This document shows positions 15,855 to 24,924 of a stretch of 64,000 bases of DNA, in pieces (position 1 is the first letter of the stretch; every line of letters begins with the position of its first letter). The position numbers and the translations under genes were made by a program. Origin of the DNA: Candidatus Poribacteria bacterium. Lineage in GTDB: Bacteria; Poribacteria; WGA-4E; WGA-3G. The stretch spans positions 62,001-126,000 of the forward strand of contig JAJEIE010000033.1 in the NCBI GenBank assembly GCA_022827625.1, read 5' to 3'. The notes beneath the pieces are model-generated. The model ran no database searches. It saw only the letters and a list, made by a program, of their open reading frames with translations, and was not told the DNA's origin.

Positions 15855-17006
15855 ATGAACTACGACCTAATCATTAAAAACGGCACCGTCGTCGATCCAG
15901 CACAAGGCATCCACGCCGTCAAAGATGTCGCATTTGCCAACGGGCGCGTCTCAGTAATCAGTGATGAGGTTCCTGCATCCGAGGCGAGAGAGGTACTCGA
16001 TGCAGAGGGGTGTTTCGTCACACCCGGTCTCATCGACTTACACGTTCATGTCTTTTACGGCGTAAGCCACTTCGGGATTGAACCCGATCCGACCTGTCTG
16101 GCGCGTGGGGCAACAACCGTTGTTGATGCCGGTTCAGCAGGCGCAGACACGTTTCCCGGTTTCCGTAAATACGTCATTGATGTCAGCGACACACGCATCT
16201 TGGCACAATTGAACATCTCTTCACAAGGCATGCTTACGCAGGAGATTGGCGAGCTGGAGAATCCCGACTATGCAGATGTCGGAAAGGCGTGCCGAATGAT
16301 AGAGCAGCATCGCGACATCATCTTAGGTGTCAAAGTCAGGTTAACACGGGAGAGTATCGTCGGCGCAAGGGCACAGATGCTCCCGCTGCACAGAGCGCGT
16401 GAAGCCGCTGACGCTGCAGGACTGCCTATAATGGTGCATCCACAAGACGCTTGGTGTGAGTCTATTGATGATATATTGGCACTCATGGGAAAGCGTGATA
16501 TCCTGACCCATTGCTTCCACGGTATGGATTGCGGGATTTTGGATGAAAACGGTAGGATTCGGGAGTCTGTCCATGCAGCCATTGAACGCGGCGTTATCTT
16601 CGATGTCGGACACGGCGCCGGGTCTTTCAGTTGGGATGTCGTGCAGAGAGCGATGGCGCAAGGCGTTGAACCGACAACAATCTCATCCGATCTCCATATC
16701 TACAATGTTGACGGTCCCGTTTACGATCTTGTGAATGTCGTCAACAAATTCCTACATCTCGGTATGTCGCTTGACGACGCACTTGCGAAGGTCACGAGTA
16801 TCCCTGCTGAGACTATATTGATGCCCGGGGAGGTAGGAACGTTGGCTGTTGATGCCTGGGGGGATGCCGTGATTTTTGAACTGCGAGAGGGTGAATTTCA
16901 GTTGGTAGATGCCGGGGGTCAGGTGAGGATTGGAAAACAAAAATTGGAACCCGTTATTGTTGTCAAAGGTGGACAGATTTATCGCCAGCGGCATTTAGGC
17001 AATTAG
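15855..17006 (+). CDS. Amidohydrolase/deacetylase family metallohydrolase (dihydroorotase-like)
   Basis: A 383-residue cyclic amidohydrolase. ATG 15855 follows AAGGACCCC; an upstream frame extension overlapping the previous gene is rejected. Binuclear-metal-site residues are visible: HVHVF after DL near residue 62, the likely carboxylated lysine in GVKVRLTRE, His in IMVHPQD, His in THCFHGMD, and the strand-8 Asp in SSDLHIYN. Family members include N-acyl-amino-acid deacetylases and D-aminoacylase-like or dihydroorotase-like enzymes with unsettled substrates. It is downstream of and probably in an operon with the PhyH-HEAT protein. Confidence 0.87.
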   Translation: MNYDLIIKNGTVVDPAQGIHAVKDVAFANGRVSVISDEVPASEAREVLDAEGCFVTPGLIDLHVHVFYGVSHFGIEPDPTCLARGATTVVDAGSAGADTFPGFRKYVIDVSDTRILAQLNISSQGMLTQEIGELENPDYADVGKACRMIEQHRDIILGVKVRLTRESIVGARAQMLPLHRAREAADAAGLPIMVHPQDAWCESIDDILALMGKRDILTHCFHGMDCGILDENGRIRESVHAAIERGVIFDVGHGAGSFSWDVVQRAMAQGVEPTTISSDLHIYNVDGPVYDLVNVVNKFLHLGMSLDDALAKVTSIPAETILMPGEVGTLAVDAWGDAVIFELREGEFQLVDAGGQVRIGKQKLEPVIVVKGGQIYRQRHLGN

Positions 17007-17049
17007 AACACAGCGCAGCGAAAATTAACAGTTATCGCTCCTTAAAGGC

Positions 17050-17430
17050 TTACTGCCCCATTCTGGTGAGGATAGAGAGGATCAGCGATACGACGGCGAC
17101 TCCGCACGAGACGATGATGCCCCCTATTTTCCAACGCTCGTTTATGTCCACTTTCCGATCGCGCATATTTTCGATAAGACTGTCGAGTTTGGTGTCCAAC
17201 GTCTCGAGTTTACCATCAATTTTTACCTCTAAAGTGTGTAAATCTCCAGTGTGTTTCGCTTGATTTACTTTCATTTCCGCGATGTCGGAATTTACGACCT
17301 CCAGTTTAGACGCTACTTTGTCTATCCTATTGTTCATCTCAGAACGGACATCCTTCATCTCAGAACGGACACTTTTCAATTCAGTCTCCATAGAATCAAG
17401 CTTTTGTAAAATCAGTTCTTCTTTATTCAT
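17050..17430 (-). CDS. Small coiled-coil protein with C-terminal membrane anchor
   Basis: A 126-residue protein of no named family. Residues 1-95 are a near-continuous coiled coil (MNKEELILQKLDSMETEL, then tandem KSVRSEMKDVRSEMN repeats), and about 103-122 (GGIIVSCGVAVVSLILSIL) is one hydrophobic segment. The layout matches the gene at 10210. CAGGAG lies 12 bases upstream of the ATG. It is transcribed opposite to its left neighbour and in the same direction as the large membrane protein gene to its right. Function unknown. Confidence 0.7.
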   Translation of the reverse strand: MNKEELILQKLDSMETELKSVRSEMKDVRSEMNNRIDKVASKLEVVNSDIAEMKVNQAKHTGDLHTLEVKIDGKLETLDTKLDSLIENMRDRKVDINERWKIGGIIVSCGVAVVSLILSILTRMGQ

Positions 17431-17547
17431 TTTTCAGTATCTCCTGTTGGTAACAGTCTGCAATACAAACGTGATATAAGCATTATAACGCAATTCTGAA
17501 CGGTTATCAACCTATTTTCAAAAAATCATCAAAGTGCTTCAAACTTG

Positions 17548-19167
17548 TTACGGATGTTGTTCTCCTGCCTTCGGTTTTGCTTTCGGCGCATTAGCATCCG
17601 CTCCAAAACGGATATGAAGTCCCGCCCCCGGCGCATGCGTCTGTCCGTAAAGCGCGTGCTTAATAACCCAGAAAACAGCCGTCGTCCCTACCAACGCAAC
17701 GATACCCCAGATGGATACCTTCACGGTCCAATCGGTGAACGAAAAGACACTCCCCGTCTGTTTCGGAACCAACTGCGGTCCCAGTGCTATCAGCACAGTA
17801 CAAAGAATCCCATTCAGAATAATCACACCTTCCGTTACCAAGCGATGCGGACTGAAACCTACCAAAGCGCGTTCAAAATTGAAGATAACCATCCACCAGA
17901 GCAGGACAAGGTAAAGGAGTTGCCCTTTCCCCAACCAACTCGTCGGAATAAAAGCAAGCGGTTCTCGAAAATGCACTGACAAAAGCCAGACGCAGGCAAT
18001 GCCGAGACCGATATAGAAAAGTTCAAACCATCCGATCCATCGGCGCGAATGTCGGAACCAACCAACGACCGGCAGTCCAAAGAGTCGTTCGGGTAAGCCT
18101 TCAACCTGGTCTACCCACGTCCCTGCTGCCTTCCGATAATTGAGGTATGTCAAAGCGACAAGCACGCAGAATACAGCGAATATCTCCATCCATTGTGGGA
18201 AATTCGGATCAACCGCTAAGGTAGGTGCTCGGTTCAGCAGCAAGCCGAACGTCACCGCAATCCCGATCCCAAAGAGGAAGCCTTGTGTCTGTTCCATGAC
18301 GCTATGCCAGTTCGTTTGAAGCCCCGTCCGGATATAGATGAGTTTGAGGAGTTGTCCCAAGGAGAAAGCAACACCACCCGCAAAACCCGTCATCAGGGTA
18401 GCGAAAGCAACGCCGCTGAGTTCGTAACGCGAGCAGTATCCCAAGATTCCGATAACCATACCGACACAACCCGCCCAATTGTCCCCACGCGGGGGTGTCA
18501 TACGGAGCCGACAAACGTTGACCAGCAGCAAAAACCCACCAAACCAACTGATGCTGAGATACAGGACGAGGTTCGTACCCATGTCCAAACCACCGCGGAA
18601 GAGCGCAACAACGATTGCAGCGACGATCGCTACCAAGGCAGACACCCAATCTGTGTCATACCAATAAAGCGGACTTTCGTGGCGCTGCATTCGCCTCGGT
18701 ACGAGAACCCAATCAATAATTACCGCCTGAAGCGACCAACCGATAAACACAGCAGCGATCGGCACGAAAAACAGGGATAGCTCCGTATGCGTCAAAAATG
18801 CTGGCAGCGCAGTTCCCGCACCACCGAGGGCTGCCCATAAGAAACCGATCGCGAATAGGTTCGCGAATCCGTATAAGACAGTCGGCGAGTGTGGAGAGTG
18901 GCTATATCCGACCACCATCATATACGACATACTTCCGCCGAAAGACCAACCGATCGCACCGAACAGCGCAAAGTAATGGATCTGCCGCCACCAATCCTCC
19001 CGTCCAGAGAGCAAAACGATTGCCATCGCAGCGAGCGCGCCGGGAAGCGCAGCACCATATTCATGTCCGAAGTTACCACGGATTCCCCACCCAACACACA
19101 GAGACAAACCGCACAAAAGCACCATTTCCCACGGAATAATTGCCATCTCCATATCCACAACCCCCAT
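17548..19167 (-). CDS. Large polytopic membrane protein of unknown function
   Basis: A 539-residue protein with about twelve to fourteen hydrophobic segments, beginning WEMVLLCGLSLCVGWGIRG and continuing with Gly-rich helices (GAIGWSFGGSMSYMMVVGY, ALGGAGTALPAFL). Short charged loops separate them (LVPRRMQRHESPL, LPERLFGLPVVGWFRHS). The tail after about residue 510 is soluble and Ala/Lys-rich. AAGGA lies upstream of ATG 19167. No transporter family signature is recognised. It stands alone, divergent from the Gfo/Idh gene, with heptameric repeats between. Confidence 0.75.
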   Translation of the reverse strand: MGVVDMEMAIIPWEMVLLCGLSLCVGWGIRGNFGHEYGAALPGALAAMAIVLLSGREDWWRQIHYFALFGAIGWSFGGSMSYMMVVGYSHSPHSPTVLYGFANLFAIGFLWAALGGAGTALPAFLTHTELSLFFVPIAAVFIGWSLQAVIIDWVLVPRRMQRHESPLYWYDTDWVSALVAIVAAIVVALFRGGLDMGTNLVLYLSISWFGGFLLLVNVCRLRMTPPRGDNWAGCVGMVIGILGYCSRYELSGVAFATLMTGFAGGVAFSLGQLLKLIYIRTGLQTNWHSVMEQTQGFLFGIGIAVTFGLLLNRAPTLAVDPNFPQWMEIFAVFCVLVALTYLNYRKAAGTWVDQVEGLPERLFGLPVVGWFRHSRRWIGWFELFYIGLGIACVWLLSVHFREPLAFIPTSWLGKGQLLYLVLLWWMVIFNFERALVGFSPHRLVTEGVIILNGILCTVLIALGPQLVPKQTGSVFSFTDWTVKVSIWGIVALVGTTAVFWVIKHALYGQTHAPGAGLHIRFGADANAPKAKPKAGEQHP

Positions 19168-19246
19168 CTCGTCCTTAATCTGATTGCCTCTATTATGCAG
19201 GTTCTCGCGTTTATTGTCAACTTTTCTACCGTCCGAATCTTCCTTC

Positions 19247-19280
19247 TTAACTTATAACTTATAACTTATAACTTATAACC
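19247..19280 (+). repeat. Heptameric repeat run (TAACTTA units)
   Basis: Four to five tandem units of TAACTTA. Similar runs occur at 1884-1902, 5491-5520, 8258-8280, 20535-20556, 34395-34428 and 36211-36230, usually within about 150 bases of a start codon. Confidence 0.75.
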
Positions 19281-19361
19281 AAAAACTACACATTGCATCT
19301 ATTTCCTGTCCATGCTACGATAACGCATATAAAAAGCGTTATCTACCGGAGGCTATAGACT

Positions 19362-20489
19362 ATGAGTCGTATACGGATAGGTGTTATCGGATGTGGCGCG
19401 ATTGCACAGGTACATCATCTCCCCAATCTCACCGCACTCCATCGGGAGTTTGAGGTGCCGATCGTCTGTGATCTCTCCCGCGGTGCCGCACAAGCAGTCG
19501 CGAAACGCTTCCATGTGCCGCGATGCGTTACAGATTACAACGAATTACTCGCTACAGATGTGGATGCCGTGCTGCTATGCCACGGCGATCCGAAAACGGA
19601 AGTCGCACTCGCGGCGTTTGAAGCAGGAAAGCATGTCTTTATTGAAAAGCCCGTCTGTTTTTCACTTCAAGAAATCGAAGCCATGCTCACCGCACAACGT
19701 AAAGCCGGGACCGTCGCCCAAGCCGGTTATATGAAGGTGCATGACCCCGCTTTCCAACTCGCCAAGCGCGAGGTTGACACAATGGAAAGCTACCGTTTCG
19801 TTCAGATTAACCATCTCCATCCGAACAACAGTTTGCACCTGAGCCAATTTGATGTGGAACGGTTTAACGACGTACCACCCGACGCATTTAAACCCGCAGG
19901 GGCGGCACGTGAAAAAGCGCAGGCGGAAGCCATCGGAGACGTGTTATCACAAGCCGGACTTGAAAGCCATGTCCAAAGCAAAGCACAGCGGGTGTTCTAC
20001 CTACTCGCAGGCAGTATGATTCACGACATCTATAGTCTAAGGGTGATGCTCGGTTCGCCGAGTGAGGTGATTAGCGCCGAAGTCTGGGCTGACGGACGTG
20101 GGGTGAGTATCGTCTTTGCCTATCCAAACGGTGCACGCTGTGTTGCTACATGGGTGGATCTACCAGATCTCTGGGATTTTAGAGAGACGTTGGAAATCTA
20201 TGGGGACAACAAACGCGTGATTGTCTCCTACCCAACAGGTTTTTCACGCGGTATCCTATCAGAAGTAACAATACACGGGATAGACCCCGACGGTACGACA
20301 TATAGTAAGACCCCTGCAGTTGAATGGGAGAGCGCATTTGTACGGGAATTACGGCACTTCCACGCCTGTATCACAGGAGGCGAAACGTGCCACACCTCGC
20401 TGGAATCCGCCCGGAATGATATTTCCTTAATTATTGATATTGTGCAGTGCTATGTCCAACGAAAACCGGTCGTGTGTAGGGCACAATAG
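19362..20489 (+). CDS. Gfo/Idh/MocA family oxidoreductase
   Basis: A 375-residue NAD(P)-dependent dehydrogenase. The N-terminal Rossmann fold has GCGAIAQVHHLPNL (residues 10-23), then the family's catalytic EKPVCFS motif (near 93), and the C-terminal alpha/beta substrate domain with HDIYSLRVMLGSP. Members oxidise or reduce sugars, inositols and related compounds; the substrate is not evident. GGAGG precedes ATG 19362 by 10 bases. It is a single gene followed by two REP-like palindromes. Confidence 0.92.
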   Translation: MSRIRIGVIGCGAIAQVHHLPNLTALHREFEVPIVCDLSRGAAQAVAKRFHVPRCVTDYNELLATDVDAVLLCHGDPKTEVALAAFEAGKHVFIEKPVCFSLQEIEAMLTAQRKAGTVAQAGYMKVHDPAFQLAKREVDTMESYRFVQINHLHPNNSLHLSQFDVERFNDVPPDAFKPAGAAREKAQAEAIGDVLSQAGLESHVQSKAQRVFYLLAGSMIHDIYSLRVMLGSPSEVISAEVWADGRGVSIVFAYPNGARCVATWVDLPDLWDFRETLEIYGDNKRVIVSYPTGFSRGILSEVTIHGIDPDGTTYSKTPAVEWESAFVRELRHFHACITGGETCHTSLESARNDISLIIDIVQCYVQRKPVVCRAQ

Positions 20490-20508
20490 GGAGTAGCCGC
20501 ACTTGACC

Positions 20509-20584
20509 GTAAGAGGGATTTCCAAATCCCGACTCTTAACTTATAAACTTATAACCCTTGTAGGAGGGATTTCCAAATCCCGAC
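20509..20584 (+). repeat. Two consecutive REP-like palindromes
   Basis: GTAAGAGGGATTTCCAAATC at 20509 and GTAGGAGGGATTTCCAAATC at 20560, each ending CCCGAC, with heptameric TAACTTA-type sequence between. The stem GGGATTT/AAATCCC is identical in both, giving a local direct duplication with a 51-base period. Confidence 0.8.
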
Positions 20585-20602
20585 CCTCCGAGACATACGA
20601 CA

Positions 20603-20634
20603 AATAAAAAAGGGCAGGTCCAATAACCTGCCCT
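20603..20634 (-). terminator. Rho-independent terminator of the S55 lipoprotein gene
   Basis: On the minus strand AGGGCAGGT (complement of 20626-20634) pairs with ACCTGCCCT and is followed by a run of about eight T. It begins 18 bases after the stop codon at 20652. Confidence 0.88.
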
Positions 20635-20651
20635 TGCGGTTAAATGCCGGC

Positions 20652-22787
20652 TTATTCTTCTTCCGCAGGTGCCGCCGGTTCCATAGGAGCGCCACCTTCC
20701 ATCGGCGGAACCATACCTTCACCCATCTCCCCACCTTTTATCATAACAGTCGTATCTCTCGAACCCGTCACAACAAAGCCGTCGATGATGAGTTCCGCTT
20801 CAATGGGTTCTGGGGGTTCAACCTCTTCTGGAATCCCCAAGGCATCTAAGCCGGGGAACCCTTCAGGCAGCGGAAAATCTGCAGGTACGCCATCACCGTT
20901 ATCACCATCCTCCTCACCATCACCCGGCATATCCGCATCATCACCGTCTTCTTCACCATCCTCTGGCATATCCTCACCATCTGGGGGTAGCAAACCATCT
21001 AATGGTGGAAAGCCATCCGGGGGTAGCAAGTCTGGCGGGAGTCCTGGGAAACCAGAACCAGGCGGTGTTAGCGTTACCGTAATTAAACCCGCATCCACCT
21101 GATCTTCTTCCATCTGCTTGATGAGTTCATCCAGTGTTTGTGGTACAGGTTTCTCTTCTTCATCGCCGAAGCCACCGAATCCGAAATCAATAATAGCATC
21201 TGGCGGCGGTGCAATCGGTCCAAAATCTCCGAAGAAGTCGAGAGAACCGGCAGAAACATTGATGTTCGCTTCACCTGCCGGGAAATCTTCAGGAATCTCA
21301 AGCGTAACCTCTCGCTGAATCGTCCGCTCAGCACCCGCTGTGCTCCAGTGAGGCACTAAAGTGATGCCAACCGTGATACTTTCGCCCGGTATTATCTCCT
21401 CAGGTGCGATAACCTCCGCAATCTCTGCTTTTGCGATTTGTGGTTTGTCTGTGATGGAGATGGACACCGATTTCAATGTCGCTTTACCCGCACTATTTGA
21501 AAGCGTGTCAGCGAATGACCTGACAATTTGGTCTACGCTTATCAATACGTCTAAGAATGCTATTGGAGTCGTTCGCCGAAATGGCTCCGTATAGACTGTG
21601 TCGGTTTCTTCAAACTGCAGCGCGACAGTTCCTTCTATCGTGCTGTTACTCCACTCCATCCGAAGGGAGTCCAGCGTAATCCCAGCGACCAACGAAATAA
21701 ATGCTTCTTGCCCGTATGCCACCTGATGATGTTTTTCTATCGCTGTTTCACTGTTCGCTGGATGGTAAGAGACCTTAACAGGAATCATCGGCGGTCCTGT
21801 GCCAAATTCACCGACGATCGCCGGTGTAAGATCTTTTGTTATCGTTCCGATCGGTTTACCATAACGAGAGGTGGATTTATAGGATATCAGCAAGTTCGGA
21901 ACGATGCCGTTAACGACGGCTCTGTAGACCGGCAACGCCGATTGACCGTCCGCAAAAAACGGATGTCCGAAAGCCACAAATTTATCGTCATAAACTTGTG
22001 TCACGGTTCCATATCCCACAAGGTTAACAATATCACCCGTCACCGCAGCGGCACCAATCATATCTCCTGCTGCAAGCTGCGGTGAAGTCCCTGCTGGGGG
22101 TGCCGCAAGCACACCATCAGGCGCAGCAAACAATTCAACGAAATTGTAGCGCGAATCAGCGAGATGTGAGGAGAGTTCCTGGATCCTGTGTGACTGTATG
22201 CCACTAATCGTCACGGGTGTTTTAACAGGCATATACGCCGCATTAATCCCCGCTCCAGGCGCAGCAGGCGCAGGTTCTTTCGCAAGCAATTCGCCAAATG
22301 TTTGATGGTCAAGTGCTGCTTCCATTGCGTCAATGGCTGTTACCCAGAACCGCGTCGGTGCAGCCGCAAAGCCATCTCCATACGCCAGCGCACCCATGAT
22401 ACGTCCCGGCGGACCCACCGGACTTCCCGACATGCCTTGCGCGATGCCGCCCATCGCCTCCGCTGCTTCGTCCATCAGTTCACACTCATAGATCGGAAAT
22501 CCGAGTCCGAAATCGCGAACCCCACGGAACCGCGCTTGAAGCACGACTCTGCTCGTACCTTCCAGGACTGTAACAATTTGAACGGGTGTTTTATCTGTAA
22601 GTTTGCGGGCTTCATCTTCATACATATTTTCTAAAACCACATCACCTAAGAGTGGTGCGGCGTTTAACCCTGTTACGAGTTCATCCGCGACGGGGTTTTC
22701 AATTTGTGTCTGTTCTTCATCAGGTGAGCAGCTCAATTGGCAGAAAACCAAAAGAGCGATGCCTGTCATCAGAAAAAAACTTCTCAT
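20652..22787 (-). CDS. Lipoprotein with SpoIVB-type S55 peptidase domain and acidic C-terminus
   Basis: A 711-residue protein. The N-terminal segment LMTGIALLVFCQLSC ends in a plausible lipoprotein cysteine (C20, non-ideal lipobox). The next 260 residues match the S55 peptidase layout: GMSGSPV (118-124, catalytic Ser motif), GRIMGALAYGDGFA, then VAFGHPFFADG near 270. The middle holds beta-rich repeats. Residues about 560-680 are an acidic, Pro/Gly/Asp-rich low-complexity stretch. SpoIVB cleaves regulators in sporulating Bacillus; here no sporulation genes are seen and the domain is presumably an envelope protease or sensor. GGAGG lies 8 bases before the ATG. Confidence 0.75.
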   Translation of the reverse strand: MRSFFLMTGIALLVFCQLSCSPDEEQTQIENPVADELVTGLNAAPLLGDVVLENMYEDEARKLTDKTPVQIVTVLEGTSRVVLQARFRGVRDFGLGFPIYECELMDEAAEAMGGIAQGMSGSPVGPPGRIMGALAYGDGFAAAPTRFWVTAIDAMEAALDHQTFGELLAKEPAPAAPGAGINAAYMPVKTPVTISGIQSHRIQELSSHLADSRYNFVELFAAPDGVLAAPPAGTSPQLAAGDMIGAAAVTGDIVNLVGYGTVTQVYDDKFVAFGHPFFADGQSALPVYRAVVNGIVPNLLISYKSTSRYGKPIGTITKDLTPAIVGEFGTGPPMIPVKVSYHPANSETAIEKHHQVAYGQEAFISLVAGITLDSLRMEWSNSTIEGTVALQFEETDTVYTEPFRRTTPIAFLDVLISVDQIVRSFADTLSNSAGKATLKSVSISITDKPQIAKAEIAEVIAPEEIIPGESITVGITLVPHWSTAGAERTIQREVTLEIPEDFPAGEANINVSAGSLDFFGDFGPIAPPPDAIIDFGFGGFGDEEEKPVPQTLDELIKQMEEDQVDAGLITVTLTPPGSGFPGLPPDLLPPDGFPPLDGLLPPDGEDMPEDGEEDGDDADMPGDGEEDGDNGDGVPADFPLPEGFPGLDALGIPEEVEPPEPIEAELIIDGFVVTGSRDTTVMIKGGEMGEGMVPPMEGGAPMEPAAPAEEE

Positions 22788-22957
22788 TAACGTTCCTCCG
22801 TAATAGATTTATTTCTATCGGTTTCAATATTTGTAAAGTTTGGAATTTATGCAACTTTCATCGATTCATTAGTGAATGTCAATGCAGGTTTTCTTGCAAA
22901 ATAAAAATACACACTCGTCTATAGCAACGCTATTTAGGAACGAAAGATTACGTCTAC

Positions 22958-22990
22958 GCAAAAAAAATGGCGCGGTTTCTAACCGCGCCA
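22958..22990 (-). terminator. Rho-independent terminator of the SDR gene
   Basis: On the minus strand TGGCGCGGTT pairs with AACCGCGCCA (22968-22977/22981-22990) and a run of eight T follows. It is 22 bases beyond the stop codon at 23012. The stem resembles the dispersed GCGGTT...AACCGC palindromes, which may have been recruited as terminators. The remaining spacer to 22787 shows nothing recognisable. Confidence 0.88.
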
Positions 22991-23011
22991 ACAATTGACA
23001 GAAAAGTAAGA

Positions 23012-23776
23012 CTACCACGCAACCCAACCGCCATCAACCGCGATGGTTTGTCCAGTCACCCAATTCGCTGCATCAGAGGCTAGGAACAACACCGCACCAA
23101 CAACCTCGTCTACCTCACCCACACGTCCCATCGGGATGCGCCGCACAACGTCTTCATAGAATTCTTTGCGCTGCAAGAGGACATCCGCAAGCGGTGTGCG
23201 CGTAAACGCCGGTGCGACAGCGTTCACTGTCACATTATGAGGTGCCCATTCAACGGCGAGACCTTTCGTAAGCAGAACCACACCGCCCTTACTCCCGGAA
23301 TACGCCGTCCGTAAGGGACCACCGACCAAACCCATCGTCGAAGAGATGTTGATAATCTTACCGTTCTCGCGTTCGATCATCGGTTTGACAAGCGTCTGCG
23401 TCAAGAAGAACAAGCCTTTCAAATTGAGATCATAGATCGCATCCCAATCCTCTTCAGTGAGTTCCAATGCAGGTTTGGGACGGTTGGTACCGGCGTTGTT
23501 GACGAGGACATCCACGCGTCCCCAGACATCAATCGCTTCTTGCGCACCTTTGGCGACTTCTGCCAGATCGCTAACGTCAAATACGACGGACGCTGCTTCG
23601 CCACCGTTGTCTCGGATTTCGCTTGCAACCTCCTCAAGATCAGACGGTGTGCGACTGTTCAAGATGACTTTCGCTCCCATCTGTGCAGCCGCTATCGCTA
23701 TCCCTCTACCGATACCTTTCCCGGAACCGGTTACTAACATCACTTTATCTTTCAACGCAAATCCTGGAAATGCCAT
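23012..23776 (-). CDS. SDR family oxidoreductase
   Basis: A 254-residue classical short-chain dehydrogenase: cofactor motif TGSGKGIG (16-23), NNAG (93-96), catalytic Ser 145/146 and Y159-SGS-K163, and the C-terminal FLASDAANWVTGQTIAVDGG signature. Close in layout to FabG-like and gluconate 5-dehydrogenase enzymes; SRT after strand 2 and absence of acidic residue there suggests NADP preference. GGAGG precedes the ATG. Adjacent to folD on the same strand (about 65 bases apart), but a functional link is not obvious. Confidence 0.93.
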   Translation of the reverse strand: MAFPGFALKDKVMLVTGSGKGIGRGIAIAAAQMGAKVILNSRTPSDLEEVASEIRDNGGEAASVVFDVSDLAEVAKGAQEAIDVWGRVDVLVNNAGTNRPKPALELTEEDWDAIYDLNLKGLFFLTQTLVKPMIERENGKIINISSTMGLVGGPLRTAYSGSKGGVVLLTKGLAVEWAPHNVTVNAVAPAFTRTPLADVLLQRKEFYEDVVRRIPMGRVGEVDEVVGAVLFLASDAANWVTGQTIAVDGGWVAW

Positions 23777-23841
23777 ATTCTAACCTCCAATCGCTTAAAA
23801 GTAGCAGGCACAGTCCCTTGTGCCGTTGCCAATTAAAACTA

Positions 23842-24672
23842 CTAACTACATGCCAACTTTAATGTATTTTCTAATAACATTGCGCGCGTCATGGGACCGA
23901 CACCACCCGGAACAGGTGTCATAAATCCAGCCACCTCTTTAACCTCCTCAAATTTGACATCCCCGACAGCGCGACCCTCTCTGTGATTAATGCCGACATC
24001 AACAACTATGGCACCCGGTTTCACCATATCCGCAGTGATAAACTCAGGTCTACCAATAGCCACAATGAGGAGGTCCGCCTTTCGCGTCTGCGCTGCGAGG
24101 TCTGGGGTTCGGGAGTGGCAATACGTAACGGTCGCATTGCGGTTGAGGAGCATTAACCCAACGGGTTTGCCAACCAACGGACTCCTGCCGACGCAGACGG
24201 CATGTTTGCCTTCGACGGCTTCACCCGTTAGTTCAATCAGGCGAATAATGCCAGTCGGTGTACACGGTGTCACACCTTCGCGGTTGATGAGCAAATTTCC
24301 TAAATTGACAGGGTTTAAACCGTCGGCATCTTTAGCTGGGTTGATGCTATCAATAACAGTCTCTTTATCTATAGTTTCCGGCAGCGGCATTTGCACCAAC
24401 ATTCCGTGAATATCGGAGCGAGCATTCAACGTTTCAATACGTTGGATGAGCGTGCTTTGGCTGACATCTGCTGATAGACGATGGACTTCGGAATGGAAAT
24501 GAACTTTCTCACAATCACGTTGTTTATGTTTGATGTAGAGTGTTGATGCCGGGTCGTCCCCTACTTGGACAACCGCAAGCCCCGGTGTGAATGTGAGTTT
24601 TTTAAGCTTTCGCCGGATCCGGCTCCGGATCTGTTTTGCAAGACGAGTGCCATTCAGGAGTTCGGCTGACAA
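23842..24672 (-). CDS. folD: Bifunctional methylenetetrahydrofolate dehydrogenase/cyclohydrolase FolD
   Basis: Interconverts 5,10-methylene- and 10-formyl-tetrahydrofolate using NADP. The 276-residue protein has the catalytic Y46-x3-K50 (YIKHK), the VQMPLP loop, the PAKDADGLNP signature, CTPTG, and the Rossmann-fold GRSPLVGKP loop. A TTG start at 24672 is supported by GGAGG about 10 bases upstream and by the family's usual N-terminal length; no ATG fits. The gene ends shortly before the SDR gene on the same strand. Confidence 0.96.
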   Translation of the reverse strand: MSAELLNGTRLAKQIRSRIRRKLKKLTFTPGLAVVQVGDDPASTLYIKHKQRDCEKVHFHSEVHRLSADVSQSTLIQRIETLNARSDIHGMLVQMPLPETIDKETVIDSINPAKDADGLNPVNLGNLLINREGVTPCTPTGIIRLIELTGEAVEGKHAVCVGRSPLVGKPVGLMLLNRNATVTYCHSRTPDLAAQTRKADLLIVAIGRPEFITADMVKPGAIVVDVGINHREGRAVGDVKFEEVKEVAGFMTPVPGGVGPMTRAMLLENTLKLACS

Positions 24673-24869
24673 ATCCGTTTTCCTCCAGTTTATGGGTCTT
24701 TTAGATTCACTGAATTATAACACAAGGCTCTTCGATCAAGCCTTGTAAATTCAGCCTCGGATTTCATAACAATAACTATTATACCATATATCTCCCTTCA
24801 GCGCATGTTTTTTTATTCACTGTTGACAACTAACTAACAACCAATTACCAATAGCCAACAACCAACCTA

Positions 24870-24898
24870 TTGACTTTTTCTCGTAGATACTATATCAT
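24870..24898 (+). promoter_or_regulatory. Sigma-70-type promoter for the FIST gene
   Basis: TTGACT (24870-24875), 17-base spacer, TATCAT (24893-24898), 27 bases ahead of ATG 24925. Degenerate CCAACAACCAA-type repeats precede it from about 24826. Confidence 0.6.
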
Positions 24899-24924
24899 GT
24901 ATCGCAAAAAGCGGGAGGAAAGAA

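Noticed and set aside
18283-19257. Plus-strand open frames across the large membrane protein
   Set aside because: They are complementary-strand frames of a gene with clear membrane segments and show no family pattern.
20652-21102. Plus-strand Ser/Gly/Pro-rich protein opposite the acidic tail of the S55 lipoprotein
   Set aside because: It is the complement of the Asp/Gly/Pro-rich low-complexity coding stretch and has no start signals.
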